A stretch of DNA of 64,000 nucleotides from Streptomyces sp. V3I7 (GCF_030817495.1 NZ_JAUSZK010000001.1:5311001-5375000); one strand, 5' to 3'. Positions 38,262 through 47,975 are shown, counted from the stretch's first letter. A program made the numbers and translations. The notes: generated from the letters alone by a model not told the origin.

Positions 38262-39548
38262 TCAGGGCACCCGCGCCGCCGCCCGGCCCTCCCGCACCGC
38301 CGGTGCCGTCGAGTGCGGCAGCAGGTCGGCGGGGTCGTCGGGAAGCACCACCTCCACCTCCACGTCCTCGCGGAAACGATACGGCCGGTGTTGCAGAAGC
38401 GCCCCGAGATACCGCCGTACCCGCGACATCTCGGCCCGCACCGTCACCGTGCGGGACGGATCGCCGAACACGTCCTCGGCCAGGCCCGCCGCGCTGCGGC
38501 CGTCCCGGCCACGGGCCAGGAGGTAGAGCAACTCGGCGTGGCGCGGGCTGAGTTCGCGGGACCAGGAGCCGGCCGAGCCGGAGACCGCCACCGACCAGCG
38601 GCGCGGCTGCGCCAGGTCCAGCACCACACGGGGCGCGGCGCGCGGCGCCGGTTCGTCGGCCACCCGTACCAGCCAGCCCTCGGCCAGCGGCTCCACCGAG
38701 CACGTCCCGAGCGCCGGGATCCACCGCCGGCCCGCCGCCGACTTCGGCAGCACGACCCGCCGCAGGTAGGGCATCCCGGTGACCGCGGCCGTCCAGCCGT
38801 CCGCATCCACCACCACGGCCCGCCCGTGGAGCCGGGCCAGCACCGGCGCAGCCACCGCGCGCAGCCGTTCCAGCGAGGCCAGATGCTGCTCCCGCAGCCG
38901 CGCCTCGGCCAGCTTGGCCACCGAGCCGACCCAGGCCAGCGTGGCCGGATGCATCGTCTCCAGCGGGCCGCTGACGTCGACCACGCCGATCAGCCGGCCG
39001 TCGCGCGGGTCGGTGATCGGGGCGCCCGTGCAGGTCCAGGACGTGTGTGAGCGTACGAAGTGCTCGGAGGCGAAGACCTGGACGGGTCTGCGCACCACGG
39101 CCGGGGTGCCGATCCCGTTGGTGCCGACGACGTCCTCCCGCCAGTCGGCGCCGAGTTCGAACCCGAGCCGGTCCGCCTTGCGCAGCACCGGCGCACTGCC
39201 CTCACGCCACAACACCCGGCCGTCCGCGTCGGCGACCACCATGATGTGGTGGGCGACGTCCGCGACCGACACCAGCCCCTCCCGCAGCAGCGGCAGGGTG
39301 TGCCGCAGCGGTGAGGCCTCCCTGCGGCGTCGCACCTCGTCCGGGCCGAGCAGCCCCGACCGGACGTCGCGGTCCGGGTCGACACCGCCGCGCAGCATCC
39401 GCTGCCAGGACTCCTCGATCACCGGGCGCGGGGCGTGCCGCGCGCGCTGCCCGGCGAGCTTGGCCTCGCGGACATCCCTGAGCAACCGCGCCGCCTGTGC
39501 CGCGTCGACGGCTGCGAGTTGCGCCACGTTCATCGGCGGGTTCGCCAC
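38262..39548 (-). CDS. GAF-domain transcriptional regulator with C-terminal winged helix
   Basis: 428 aa. The N-terminal 80 residues are helical (IEESWQRMLRGGVDPDRD is the typical start of AcoR-like sensor domains), followed by a GAF domain (about 85-250; VVADADGRVLWREGSAPVLR, WREDVVGTNGIGTPAVVRRPVQVFASEHFV). The C terminus (about 340-428) has a winged-helix-like DNA-binding part (HAELLYLLARGRDGRSAAGLAEDVFGDPSRTVTVRAEMSRVRR). There is no AAA+ domain, so it is not sigma54-dependent. Ligand unknown; aldehydes or acyl compounds are typical for relatives. GTG 39548 has GGAGGA five bases before it; ATG 39533 is another option. Confidence 0.82.
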   Translation of the reverse strand: MANPPMNVAQLAAVDAAQAARLLRDVREAKLAGQRARHAPRPVIEESWQRMLRGGVDPDRDVRSGLLGPDEVRRRREASPLRHTLPLLREGLVSVADVAHHIMVVADADGRVLWREGSAPVLRKADRLGFELGADWREDVVGTNGIGTPAVVRRPVQVFASEHFVRSHTSWTCTGAPITDPRDGRLIGVVDVSGPLETMHPATLAWVGSVAKLAEARLREQHLASLERLRAVAAPVLARLHGRAVVVDADGWTAAVTGMPYLRRVVLPKSAAGRRWIPALGTCSVEPLAEGWLVRVADEPAPRAAPRVVLDLAQPRRWSVAVSGSAGSWSRELSPRHAELLYLLARGRDGRSAAGLAEDVFGDPSRTVTVRAEMSRVRRYLGALLQHRPYRFREDVEVEVVLPDDPADLLPHSTAPAVREGRAAARVP

Positions 39549-39737
39549 GAGGGTCCTCCGGGAGCGTGTGTTCGTTCGTCTCATGGTGCCCATGGCCCCC
39601 GGCGGAGGGGCATCTTCCGCACACAGAGGCCAACTTGTTGCAACCCCTTGCAACCCTGGTGGTCCGACGCCGGGTGTCTGAGACTTGAGCAGCGCCGCCC
39701 AGAGCGGCGTTCGTGGCCTCGGCCCCGAGAGCGGGCG

Positions 39738-39769
39738 GGGGTGGTGCCGTGTCGGCGCAGCACCACCCC
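39738..39769. terminator. 10-bp stem-loop in the 39.55-39.90 kb intergenic region
   Basis: GGGGTGGTGC (39738-39747) pairs perfectly with GCACCACCCC (39760-39769), loop 12 bases. It lies 130 bp past the stop of the acyl-CoA dehydrogenase gene, in the 350-bp space before the GAF regulator gene. No T tract follows. It is the only strong terminator-like structure there. Confidence 0.55.
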
Positions 39770-39852
39770 TTCCCTCCGGGGGTTGGGCCGTTTGCCTACG
39801 GGGGGGTGCTGGTTCGGGTGCGTTGGCGGCTTCCGGCCGGTGGTCGGCTTGG

Positions 39853-39876
39853 CGCGCAGCTCCCCGCGCCCCTTAG
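39853..39876. repeat. Streptomyces interspersed repeat core (GCGCAGCTCCCCGCGCC type)
   Basis: GCGCAGCTCCCCGCGCCCCTTA, with a GGTGGTCGGCTTG-like approach, matches a short element I have seen many times between Streptomyces genes (usually GCGCAGTTCCCCGCGCCCCT). The same 350-bp spacer contains other low-complexity G/C runs but no gene. The identity of the element is from memory of the genus. Confidence 0.55.
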
Positions 39877-39898
39877 GTGGGACGGGTTGACGCTTGCT

Positions 39899-41536
39899 TC
39901 AAGGCGCCGGAGTTGCTCGGTTCACTACCGTGGCCAGGTCCAGAGTGGCCGGAAGTGTGCCGAAGGACGAGCCCCAGTCGCCGCCCAGGCGGGAGGCGCA
40001 GAAGGCGTCGGCTACTTCTGGTGGGGCGTAGCGCACCAGTAGGGAGCCCTGGAGGACCAGGGCCATGCGTTCCACCAGGCGGCGGGCGCGGCCCTCGACG
40101 CCCTCCAGTTCGCCGAGTTCGGCGAGGAGGTTCTTCACCGCCGTGTCCAGGCGGTGGTCGGCGCCGCGTGCCTTGCCGACCTCCAGGAGGAAGGCGTTGA
40201 ACGCCTGCGGCTCGCGCTGCAGGGCCCGCAGCACGTCCAGCGCCTGGACGTTCCCGGCGCCCTCCCAGATGGAGTTGAGCGGCGACTCCCGTACCAGTCG
40301 CGGCAGGCCCGAGTCCTCGACGTAGCCGTTGCCGCCCAGGCACTCGGCCGCCTCCACCGTCACCGGCGTACACCGCTTGGTCACCCAGTACTTGGCGGTC
40401 GGCACCGCGATCCGCAGCAGCGCCCGCTCCTGCTCGCTCCCGTCGTCGTAGGCCGCCGCGAGCCGCAGCGCGAGCGCGGTCGCCGCCTCCGACTCCAGGG
40501 CGAGGTCGGCCAGGACGTTGCGCATCAGCGGCTTGTCGACCAGCTTGCCGCCGAACGCCTCGCGGTGGGTGCAGTGATGGATCGCCTGCGCCACCGCCTG
40601 CCGCATCAGCCCCGCCGAACCGAGCACGCAGTCCAGCCGCGTCGCGGTCACCATCTCCAGGATGGTCCGCACCCCGTGCCCCTCCTCGCCGACCCGGCGC
40701 GCCCAGGTGCCGTCGAACTCGACCTCGCCGGAGGCGTTCGACCGGTTGCCCAGCTTGTCCTTGAGCCGCTGGAGGAGGAAGGGGTTGCGGGTGCCGTCCG
40801 CCAGCACCCGCGGCACGAGGAAGCAGCTCAGCCCGTCCGGCGCCTGGGCCAGTACCAGGAAGCCGTCCGACATCGGCGCCGAGCAGAACCACTTGTGCCC
40901 GGTCAGCTCGTACGTCCCCGCCTCGGCGAGCGGCCGCGCCGCCGTGGTGTTCGCGCGTACGTCGCTGCCGCCCTGCTTCTCCGTCATGCCCATCCCGAAG
41001 AGCGCCCCCGCTTTCAGGTGGGCGGGCCGCAGATCACGGTCGTAGATGGTGGACGTGAGCAGCGGCTCCCACTCGGCGGCCAGCTCCGGATCGGTGCGCA
41101 GCGCGGGCACCGCCGCGTGGGTCATCGACAGCGGGCAGCCGTTGCCCGCCTCGGCCTGGGACCAGATCAGAAACCCGGCCGCGCGCCGCACATGCCCCGC
41201 CGGGCGCGTCCACGCCGTCGTCAGGCCCGCCGCGACGCCCTTGCCGAGCAGCCGGTGCCAGGCCGGATGGAACTCGACCTCGTCGACGCGGTGGCCGTAG
41301 CGGTCGTGGGTGCGCAGCCGGGGCGGGTTCTCGTTCGCCTGCACCGCCCACTCCTGCACCTGCGGCGAGCCGGTGGTGCGGCCGAGCGCCGACAACTCCT
41401 CGCGTACGCCGTCCAGCAGAGCGGGGTCGGTGTGCCGCTCGACGGCCTCCACCAGGGCGCGGTCGGCGCTGAACACGTCGTATCCGACGAGCGGCGGAGG
41501 CTGGTTCGTCACGGTGTGGGTCGGGGTGCCTGCCAT
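39899..41536 (-). CDS. AidB-like acyl-CoA dehydrogenase
   Basis: 545 aa, longer than ordinary acyl-CoA dehydrogenases (about 380) and like AidB. The N-terminal PPPLVGYDVFSADRAL and internal GHKWFCSAPMSDGFLVLAQ and TEKQGGSDVRANTTAA are family hallmarks. The FAD-binding middle domain and the C-terminal helices (AECLGGNGYVEDSGLPRLVRESPLNSIWEGAGNVQALDVLRAL) follow. AidB proteins bind DNA and flavin and protect against alkylation damage; enzyme substrate unknown. ATG 41536 begins the conserved region. It stands alone, divergent from the BrkB gene. Confidence 0.92.
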   Translation of the reverse strand: MAGTPTHTVTNQPPPLVGYDVFSADRALVEAVERHTDPALLDGVREELSALGRTTGSPQVQEWAVQANENPPRLRTHDRYGHRVDEVEFHPAWHRLLGKGVAAGLTTAWTRPAGHVRRAAGFLIWSQAEAGNGCPLSMTHAAVPALRTDPELAAEWEPLLTSTIYDRDLRPAHLKAGALFGMGMTEKQGGSDVRANTTAARPLAEAGTYELTGHKWFCSAPMSDGFLVLAQAPDGLSCFLVPRVLADGTRNPFLLQRLKDKLGNRSNASGEVEFDGTWARRVGEEGHGVRTILEMVTATRLDCVLGSAGLMRQAVAQAIHHCTHREAFGGKLVDKPLMRNVLADLALESEAATALALRLAAAYDDGSEQERALLRIAVPTAKYWVTKRCTPVTVEAAECLGGNGYVEDSGLPRLVRESPLNSIWEGAGNVQALDVLRALQREPQAFNAFLLEVGKARGADHRLDTAVKNLLAELGELEGVEGRARRLVERMALVLQGSLLVRYAPPEVADAFCASRLGGDWGSSFGTLPATLDLATVVNRATPAP

Positions 41537-41659
41537 GTCTGCGAACCTACCCGGCCCGGCGGCGGGGGTCATCACACGGCCGGGCGAGGAGGTCCGGGCA
41601 AGATCGGGAGATACCCCCGGAAGATGAGGGCAAAGGGGTGTGGCGGATACCTTTGGGTC

Positions 41660-42814
41660 GTGCAGTCAGCAAGCGAAACCCCTGAACAGCCCTCCGGGCG
41701 CCTCCACCGGGCGCGCGTCCTCTACCGGAACGTCTCCAAACGGAGGGTCGCCTGGCTGCTGATCAAGGACACCGTGGACTCCTGCATGGAGTACCGCATC
41801 CTGGGCCTCGCCGCCGAGGCGGCGTTCTTCACGCTGCTGTCCGTGCCGCCGCTGCTGCTGAGCCTCATCGGACTGCTCGGCTACGTCGACGACTGGACCG
41901 GCGCCGACACCATCCACGGCCTGGAGACCAACATCCTGGAGGCCTCCCGCACCGTTCTGTCCGACAAGGGCGTGAGGCAGATCGCGGAGCCCATCCTGGA
42001 CGACGTGATGCGCGGCGGCCGCCCCGACGTCATCTCCATCGGCTTCCTGTTCGCCCTGTGGTCGGGCTCGCGGGCGGTGAACGTCTTCATAGACACCATC
42101 ACCGTGATGTACGGCCTCGACGGCGTACGCGGCATCGTCAAGACCCGGATCATGTCGTTCCTGCTGTTCGTCGTGGCGCTGCTGATCGGCTCGGTGGCGC
42201 TGCCGCTGATGGTCGCGGGCCCCGACGCGGTCGTCCGGTTCCTGCCCTGGTCGCAGACCGTGGTGCAGGTCCTGTACTGGCCCGTGGTGATCATCCTGTC
42301 CATCGTCTTCCTGACGACGCTCTACCACGTGTCCGTCCCCGTGCGCTCACCCTGGATCGAGGACGTCCCCGGGGCGCTGGTCGCGCTGGCCATGTGGGTG
42401 CTGGGCAGCTTCCTGCTGCGCATCTACCTGACGAACACCATCGAGGGCGCCACCATCTACGGCTCCCTGGCCGCCGCCGTGGCCGTCCTGCTGTGGATCG
42501 GCGTGTCCGCGTTCGCCGTGCTCGTCGGCGCCGCGACGAACGCCGCCATCGACCGGGTCTGGCCGGCCGCCGCCACGGCCGGGGCGCGCGCCGAGCACGA
42601 GCGGCTCGTCGAGGTCCAGGTCGCCGAGTACGTGTCCCGCACCTCCGTCGGCCACGACGACGACACCGACGAGCCCCCCATGCCCTCCGAGTTCCCCGAG
42701 CGCTGGTCCCGCTTCCTGCCGCCCGACGACGTGACGGCCCGGCTCCGCACCCACGTCAAGAGCTCCCACCACCACATCCACAAGGGCGGCGGGGACTCCT
42801 CCTCCGCGAAGTGA
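41660..42814 (+). CDS. YihY/BrkB-family inner membrane protein
   Basis: 384 aa from GTG 41660. There is a cytoplasmic start, then about six membrane helices (AAFFTLLSVPPLLLSLIGLLG, SIGFLFALWSGSRAVNVF, RIMSFLLFVVALLIGSVALPL, VLYWPVVIILSIVFLTTLYH, DVPGALVALAMWVLGSFLLRIYL, and GSLAAAVAVLLWIGVSAFAVLVGAATNAAI). The WSGSRAV and LLW motifs are typical. The C terminus is acidic then His-rich (KSSHHHIHKGG). Members are often called ribonuclease BN by old mistake; the true role is unclear. It diverges from the acyl-CoA dehydrogenase gene across 123 bp. Confidence 0.92.
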   Translation: MQSASETPEQPSGRLHRARVLYRNVSKRRVAWLLIKDTVDSCMEYRILGLAAEAAFFTLLSVPPLLLSLIGLLGYVDDWTGADTIHGLETNILEASRTVLSDKGVRQIAEPILDDVMRGGRPDVISIGFLFALWSGSRAVNVFIDTITVMYGLDGVRGIVKTRIMSFLLFVVALLIGSVALPLMVAGPDAVVRFLPWSQTVVQVLYWPVVIILSIVFLTTLYHVSVPVRSPWIEDVPGALVALAMWVLGSFLLRIYLTNTIEGATIYGSLAAAVAVLLWIGVSAFAVLVGAATNAAIDRVWPAAATAGARAEHERLVEVQVAEYVSRTSVGHDDDTDEPPMPSEFPERWSRFLPPDDVTARLRTHVKSSHHHIHKGGGDSSSAK

Positions 42815-42826
42815 GCGCGGGGATCT

Positions 42827-43705
42827 TCAGGAGGTCCAGGCGCCCGCGGCCGCCGCCTCCCGCACGTAGTCCCGGAAGTCCCTCGGCTCCCGGCCCAGCA
42901 CCTGCCGCACCCCGTCGGAGAGGTACGCGTTCCGCCCGTCGAGCAGCGACTCGAACAGATCGGCCACGAACTCGGCCTCCTCGGCCGGCACCCCGGACCC
43001 GGTCAGCCGCTCGCCGTACTCCCGTGCCGACACCGGCCGGTACGCCAGCTCCCGCCCCGCGGCCCGGGCGATCTCGGCGACCGCGTCCGCGAAGGTCAGC
43101 AGCCGCGGCCCGGACACCGTCACCGCCTGCCCGACGTACCGGTCGTCGTCCGCGGTCAGCACCGCCACCACCACGTCCGCGACGTCCCGTACGTCGACGA
43201 ACGGCTCGCGTACCTCGCCGCCCGGGAACACCAGCTCCCCGCGCTCGCGCAGCTCCGCCATCAGCGGGCCCTCGCTGAAGTTCTGGGCGAACCACGAGGC
43301 CCGTACGACCGTCCAGTCCGCGCCCGACTCGCGCAGCGCCTCCTCGGTGGGCCGGGCCGACGCCTCCCCGCGCGTCGACAGCAGCACCAGCCGCCACACC
43401 CCGAGCCGCACCGCCTCGTGCGCGAACAGGCCCACCGCGAGCGCCGCGTCCGGTGCGCCGACCTCCGGGTGCACCAGGTAGGCCGCGTCGGCGTCCCGGA
43501 GCACGTGCTCCCAGGTCGACCGGTCGTGCCAGTCGAAGCCCCGCGCGCGGGAGACCGGCCGCACCGTCAGCCCCGCCGCCTCCGCGGCCGCGGCCACCCG
43601 GCTCCCCGTACGCCCGGACGCGCCCGTCACCACGACGGTCATGCCCGCTCGCCGCGCGTTCCGCGCACCCTGTGTGTCCTGCGCATGCTGCGTGTGCCAC
43701 GTCAT
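42827..43705 (-). CDS. NmrA-like NAD(P)-binding SDR family protein
   Basis: 292 aa from ATG 43705 (ATG 43642 gives 271). Rossmann motif VVVTGASGRTGSRVAAAAEAAG near the start, then the acidic segment FVDVRDVADVVVAVLTAD and a C-terminal part (PVSAREYGERL, LLDGRNAYLSDGVRQVLGREPRDFRDYVREAAAAG) as in NmrA/QOR2-type proteins that sense or use NADP(H). Probably an atypical SDR without the catalytic Tyr-Lys pair. It converges on the BrkB gene with 12 bp between stops. A 316-bp space upstream holds no gene I can support. Confidence 0.88.
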   Translation of the reverse strand: MTWHTQHAQDTQGARNARRAGMTVVVTGASGRTGSRVAAAAEAAGLTVRPVSRARGFDWHDRSTWEHVLRDADAAYLVHPEVGAPDAALAVGLFAHEAVRLGVWRLVLLSTRGEASARPTEEALRESGADWTVVRASWFAQNFSEGPLMAELRERGELVFPGGEVREPFVDVRDVADVVVAVLTADDDRYVGQAVTVSGPRLLTFADAVAEIARAAGRELAYRPVSAREYGERLTGSGVPAEEAEFVADLFESLLDGRNAYLSDGVRQVLGREPRDFRDYVREAAAAGAWTS

Positions 43706-44021
43706 ACCCCCAGTGAACTGCGCCGTCCGGCACGCAGCCATTCGCCGGCCGCGCCACCGGGAGAGGCCCACCGGAAGAGGACCGCCGGGAGCCGGTCGTA
43801 CGCGTGGACGACCCGTCGCGCGGGAGGAGGCGGCGGGGAAGGGCGTCCGACCGGGCCCGGAACGTCACCTGAGCGCGTCGCCACGTGGGGTTTCAGTGAC
43901 GTTTCGCCGGTGAACCGGTTGGGCCGTTGCGGTGAGTAAAGCGCGCGCATGAAGAGGGTCACGCGAAAGTCCGGCGATGCTCCTGTCCCGGTAAAGCCAC
44001 CCCCACAGAAAGACTCTGACG

Positions 44022-44891
44022 TTGACTTACGGAAAGAGCCTGCGCGAGCAGATCGCCGCACCCGGGACCACCCCGCTGATCGGCGTGTACGACATGTACT
44101 CGGCGTCGATCGCGGCCAAGCACTACGACGGGATGTTCGTCTCCGGCTTCGGCTTCGCGGCCTCGTACTACGGCCTGCCGGACATCGGGTTCATCGCGTG
44201 GCCGGACATGGTGGCCTTCGTCCAGCGGCTGCGCGGCGCCTTCCCGCGCCAGCACCTGCTGGTCGACATCGACGACGGGTACGTCGACCCGGAGGTCGCC
44301 TGTCACGTCGTCGAGGGACTGGAGCGCATCGGCGCCTCCGGCGTGATCCTCGAGGACCAGAAGCGGCCGCGCCGGTGCGGGCACGCCGACGGCAAGCAGG
44401 TCCTGCCGCTGAACGAGTACCTGGAGAAGCTGGAGAAGGTGCTGGCCACCCGCCAGGACCTGGTCGTCGTGGCCCGCACGGACGCCACGGACGAGCACGA
44501 CATCCTGCACCGCGCCGAGCAACTGGCCGCCACCGACGCCGACGTCGTCCTCGTGGACGGTGTACGCAGCGTGGAGTGGATCCGCCGGATCCGCGAGGTC
44601 GTGGGCGACAAGCCGCTGCTGTTCAACCAGATCGCGGGCGGCAAGTCGCCGCGCCTCTCCCTCGGCGAGCTCTCCGACCTCGGCGTGGACGTCGCGATCT
44701 ACAGCACCCCGTGCCTGTTCGCCGCCCACGAGGCGATGGACTCCGCGCTCGCGGGCCTGAAGGCGGCCGACGGCCGGCTGCCCGAGGTGGACGCCGCGAG
44801 CGGCGTCGGCGTCAAGGCGTCCACGCGCCTGCTGGAGCGCAACATCGCCCGCGACCGGATCGCGCCCGAGCCCGAGAGCGTGGGCGTGTGA
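44022..44891 (+). CDS. isocitrate lyase/PEP mutase family enzyme
   Basis: 289 aa from a TTG start. TIM-barrel fold: GVYDMYSASIAAKHYDGMFVSGFGFAASYYGLPD, LLVDIDDGY with the Mg-binding acidic residues, and EDQKRPRRCGH holding the active-site loop Cys in an RCGH setting. The RCGH form is that of C-C lyases (2-methylisocitrate/oxaloacetate type) rather than PEP mutase, so lyase action on a 2-oxo or hydroxy acid is likely. The weak AGAAAGA before TTG makes the start uncertain. Its stop overlaps the next gene by 4 bp (GTGA). Confidence 0.85.
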   Translation: MTYGKSLREQIAAPGTTPLIGVYDMYSASIAAKHYDGMFVSGFGFAASYYGLPDIGFIAWPDMVAFVQRLRGAFPRQHLLVDIDDGYVDPEVACHVVEGLERIGASGVILEDQKRPRRCGHADGKQVLPLNEYLEKLEKVLATRQDLVVVARTDATDEHDILHRAEQLAATDADVVLVDGVRSVEWIRRIREVVGDKPLLFNQIAGGKSPRLSLGELSDLGVDVAIYSTPCLFAAHEAMDSALAGLKAADGRLPEVDAASGVGVKASTRLLERNIARDRIAPEPESVGV

Positions 44892-45154
44892 CCCCTGCCG
44901 TACCCCGGCTGCGCACGGCGGCGGTGATCGCGGCGGCGCTCCTCGGAGCCGCCGCCGCGCCCGCCGCCGCCCACGGCGGCCTGATCACCGTCCTCGACAA
45001 CTCGCACGCCGACTCGATCCTGGAGGTCGACCGCGCGGCGAACCTCCAGACCGGCAGGGGCACCGCCGGCAGCGACCACGACGGCAGCGCCGTCGATGCC
45101 ATCCAGGCCCTCTTCGGGAGCACGAACCGGACGACGACGACTGACGACGACTGA
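44888..45154 (+). CDS. small secreted protein of unknown function
   Basis: 88 aa from GTG 44888, overlapping the lyase stop. A signal peptide (residues 1-28, [18 protein letters not shown]) is followed by a mature part of about 60 residues, [27 protein letters not shown], and an acidic Thr/Asp tail (NRTTTTDDD). No Cys is present. The pattern is seen in small Streptomyces exported proteins but no function is known. Coupling to the upstream enzyme is probably positional rather than functional. Confidence 0.65.
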   Translation: MTPAVPRLRTAAVIAAALLGAAAAPAAAHGGLITVLDNSHADSILEVDRAANLQTGRGTAGSDHDGSAVDAIQALFGSTNRTTTTDDD

Positions 45155-45300
45155 AGTGCGAGCAGGTGGCCGGGCACTCCGTGCAAGAGATGCCCGGCCA
45201 TCCGGCGTTCTCCGCCGGAATACCGGGTGCCGCCGCGGTGCTCTGTTGTTACCGGTGCACGGCTCGGTGTGAACGAGCCCCTGAGGGAGCTGGTGAGCGG

Positions 45301-46878
45301 ATGACGGCAGACCGGACAGACCCCGTGGTCAGAACGCCGTACGGGGCGGTGCGCGGCCGATACGAGCGCGGGGTCGCCGTGTTCCGCGGCATCCCGTACG
45401 CGGCCGCCCCCTACGGCCCCCGCCGCTTCCGCCCGCCGCAGCCGCCCGAGCCCTGGGACGGCGTGCGCGACGCCGGCGCCTTCGGACCCACGGCGCCGAA
45501 ACCGCCGTACTCCCAGGCGTTCGCGCAGTACCTCTCCGATCCGGTCCTGCCCGGCGACGACTGCCTCAACCTCAACGTGTGGACCCCGGAGCCGGGCCCC
45601 GGCGCGCGGCTTCCGGTGCTGGTGTGGCTGCATGGGGGCGCGCTGACCAGGGGTTCCTCGGCGGTTCCGGTGTACGGCGGGCACGCCTTCGCCCGGGACG
45701 GGGCCGTCCTCGTCTCGCTCAACCACCGGCTGGGCGTCGAGGGCTACGGGCTGTTCCCCGACGCCCCCGCCAACGCCGGTCTGCGCGACCAGCTGGCCGC
45801 GCTGCAGTGGGTGCATGAGTCGATCGCGGCGTTCGGCGGCGACCCCGACCGCATCACCCTGTTCGGCCAGTCGGCCGGCGCGATCAGCATCGGCGCCCTC
45901 ATCGCCGCCCCCCAGGCCCAGGGCCTGGTCAGGAGGGCGGTGCTGCAGAGCGGCGCGCCGGAGGTGTCCGAGCGGGAACGGGTACGGCGGATGGTGCGCC
46001 GGATGGCGACCCGGCTGAGGATTCCCGCCACCGCCGAGGCCTTCGCCGCCGCGGACCGCGAGCTGCTGCTGCACACCCAGGCCGAGGTGGGGCGGCTGAG
46101 CAGCCCGGTGCTGGGCGGCCCGGCCTTCGGCATCGTCGTCGACGGCGACCTCGTCCCGGAGGACCCGCTGACCGTCCTGACCGAGGGGCGCGCGGCGCGG
46201 GGCGTCGACCTGCTGATGGGCTGGACCCGCGACGAGTACCGGCTGTGGCTGGTCCCGGGCGGCCTCATGGAGTACGTCGACCGGCTCGGCCCGGTGGCGT
46301 TCGCCGGCGCCATGGCCCGCTGCCACTGCGGCCACGAGGTGCCGCGCGGCTACCGCATCCTGCACCCCGAGGCGGGCACCGCCGAGATCGTCGGCCAGAT
46401 GGTGACCGACCACCTGCTGCGCAACCCGCTGCACCGCCTGGCCGACGCCCGGCACGGCTCGGCGTACGTCTACGAGTTCGCCTGGCCCTCCAACCTCCCC
46501 GACCTCGGCGCCTGTCACGCGCTGGAGCTCGGCTTCGTCTTCGACACCGGCGACGTCCCCGAGTCGCGCAAGCTGGCGGGCGACGGCGGGCCGCAGGAGC
46601 TGTGCGACGAGATGCACGCCGCGTGGGTCCGCTTCGCCGACACCGGCGACCCCGGCTGGCAGTCCTGGGACGCCTCCCACCCGGTCCGCACCTTCGGCGA
46701 CGGCCCGACCCGCACCGACCACGGCCCCCGCGACGCCGAACTCGCCCTGTGGACCATCGCCACCCCGCCCGTGCCCGCCCCGGTCCCCACCACGATCGAC
46801 GGCACCCACGTACGCGGCCGGGAGCTGGCCTCCGCGGTACGGCGCCTGCGGCGGACGGTGGCGGTCCGGCGGAGGTGA
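45301..46878 (+). CDS. type B carboxylesterase
   Basis: 525 aa from ATG 45301, with GAGGGAG upstream. Family features: [36 protein letters not shown] at the start, [11 protein letters not shown], the oxyanion-hole segment [12 protein letters not shown], the nucleophile elbow [10 protein letters not shown] (Ser), catalytic Glu in WTRDEYR, and His in [12 protein letters not shown]. There is no signal peptide, so it is likely cytosolic. It hydrolyses esters; para-nitrobenzyl esterase-like enzymes are the closest type. The stop is followed 27 bp later by the convergent mmuM stop. Confidence 0.9.
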   Translation: MTADRTDPVVRTPYGAVRGRYERGVAVFRGIPYAAAPYGPRRFRPPQPPEPWDGVRDAGAFGPTAPKPPYSQAFAQYLSDPVLPGDDCLNLNVWTPEPGPGARLPVLVWLHGGALTRGSSAVPVYGGHAFARDGAVLVSLNHRLGVEGYGLFPDAPANAGLRDQLAALQWVHESIAAFGGDPDRITLFGQSAGAISIGALIAAPQAQGLVRRAVLQSGAPEVSERERVRRMVRRMATRLRIPATAEAFAAADRELLLHTQAEVGRLSSPVLGGPAFGIVVDGDLVPEDPLTVLTEGRAARGVDLLMGWTRDEYRLWLVPGGLMEYVDRLGPVAFAGAMARCHCGHEVPRGYRILHPEAGTAEIVGQMVTDHLLRNPLHRLADARHGSAYVYEFAWPSNLPDLGACHALELGFVFDTGDVPESRKLAGDGGPQELCDEMHAAWVRFADTGDPGWQSWDASHPVRTFGDGPTRTDHGPRDAELALWTIATPPVPAPVPTTIDGTHVRGRELASAVRRLRRTVAVRRR

Positions 46879-46905
46879 TCGGTTCGGTGGAGATGAGGGG
46901 TCGGA

Positions 46906-47835
46906 TCAGCCCGTGCCGAGCGCCCGCGCGATCGAGGCGATCGTCTCCGGACCCACCCGGCAGCAGCCCCCGATCAGCCGCGCGCCCGCGTCCCGCCAGG
47001 AGGCGACCTGCCCGGCGCCGAACGTGGACCGGCCGCTCCACGCCCGCGCCCCCGCGTCCCAGGACTCGCCGCTGTTGGGATAGACGACGACCGGCTTGCC
47101 GGTGAGCCGGGCGGCCGCCTCCGTCGCGTGGCGCACGTCCGTCGGAGAGCAGCAGTTCACGCCGACCGCGATCACCTCGTCCGCGTCCGCCGCCAGGGCG
47201 AAGGCGTCCTCCAGCGGCTGACCGGCTCGCGTGCGGTCGCCCTCGATGCTGTACGACAGCCAGACCGGCACCCCGAGCCCGCGCACCGCGCGCACCAGGG
47301 CCTCGGCCTCGTCCGTGTCCGGGACGGTCTCCAGCGCCAGCACGTCCGGGCGCGCCCCGGCCAGCACCTCCAGACGCGGACGGTGGAAGCGCTCCAGCTC
47401 GCGCACGCTCAGCCCGTACCGGCCGCGGTACTCGGAGCCGTCCGCGAGCATCGCCCCGTACGGTCCCACCGACGCCGCCACCCACAGCGGCCGCACGATC
47501 CCCTCGTCCCGCGCCCGCCGTACCGCCTCACGCCCCGATTCGACGCTCAGCTCCAGCAGTCGGGCCGCCTCGCCGGGACCGATCCCGCGCGCCCCGAACC
47601 CCTCGAAGGTGGCCTGGTAACTGGCCGTGCTCGCCACGCTCGCGCCCGCCGTGAAGTAGTCGAGGTGCGCCTCGGTGAGCGCCTCCGGACACTCGACGAG
47701 CAGCCGCGCCGACCACAACGCGTCGCTCAGGTCATGACCGGCGGACTCGAGTTGATTGGACAGGCCGCCGTCGAGGACGACCGTCCCGGCGGCGAGCGCC
47801 TCGGCGAGGCTGGGGGAGCTGGTGCTGCTGGCCAT
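46906..47835 (-). CDS. mmuM: homocysteine S-methyltransferase
   Basis: 309 aa, barrel fold. Zinc ligands are in VGVNCCSP (Cys near 230) and GGCCRVGPE (Cys pair near the end), and the start TVVLDGGLSNQLESAG is typical. It moves a methyl group from S-methylmethionine (or S-adenosylmethionine) to homocysteine to make methionine. The gene is alone; a short array of repeated CCTCGACGGCCCGTTCCC lies before its start and may be in its promoter. Confidence 0.9.
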   Translation of the reverse strand: MASSTSSPSLAEALAAGTVVLDGGLSNQLESAGHDLSDALWSARLLVECPEALTEAHLDYFTAGASVASTASYQATFEGFGARGIGPGEAARLLELSVESGREAVRRARDEGIVRPLWVAASVGPYGAMLADGSEYRGRYGLSVRELERFHRPRLEVLAGARPDVLALETVPDTDEAEALVRAVRGLGVPVWLSYSIEGDRTRAGQPLEDAFALAADADEVIAVGVNCCSPTDVRHATEAAARLTGKPVVVYPNSGESWDAGARAWSGRSTFGAGQVASWRDAGARLIGGCCRVGPETIASIARALGTG

Positions 47836-47865
47836 GGTGACGACGCTAGTCGACGCGTTGTCCGT

Positions 47866-47927
47866 CCTCGACGGCCCGTTCCCTCGCCTCGACGGCCCGT
47901 TCCCCAGCCCCTCGACCGCCCGCTCTC
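47866..47927. repeat. three imperfect repeats of an 18-base unit
   Basis: CCTCGACGGCCCGTTCCC occurs at 47866-47883 and 47887-47904, with a diverged copy (CCTCGACCGCCCGCTC) at 47910-47925. The array lies between the divergent mmuM and DinB-like starts, so it may carry regulatory sites for one or both. No known regulator motif is recognised. Confidence 0.7.
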
Positions 47928-47975
47928 ACGACACTTCGGCGAGCACCGAAACGACCGGCGCATAACGTTCTTCGC

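Noticed and set aside
39549..39898. Possible small gene in the 350-bp spacer
   Set aside because: Frames there are G/C runs lacking a ribosome site and domain; only a hairpin and a Streptomyces repeat core were kept.
43706..44021. Possible gene between the SDR and lyase genes
   Set aside because: No frame there has a domain, and the composition is that of spacer DNA; it probably contains promoters.
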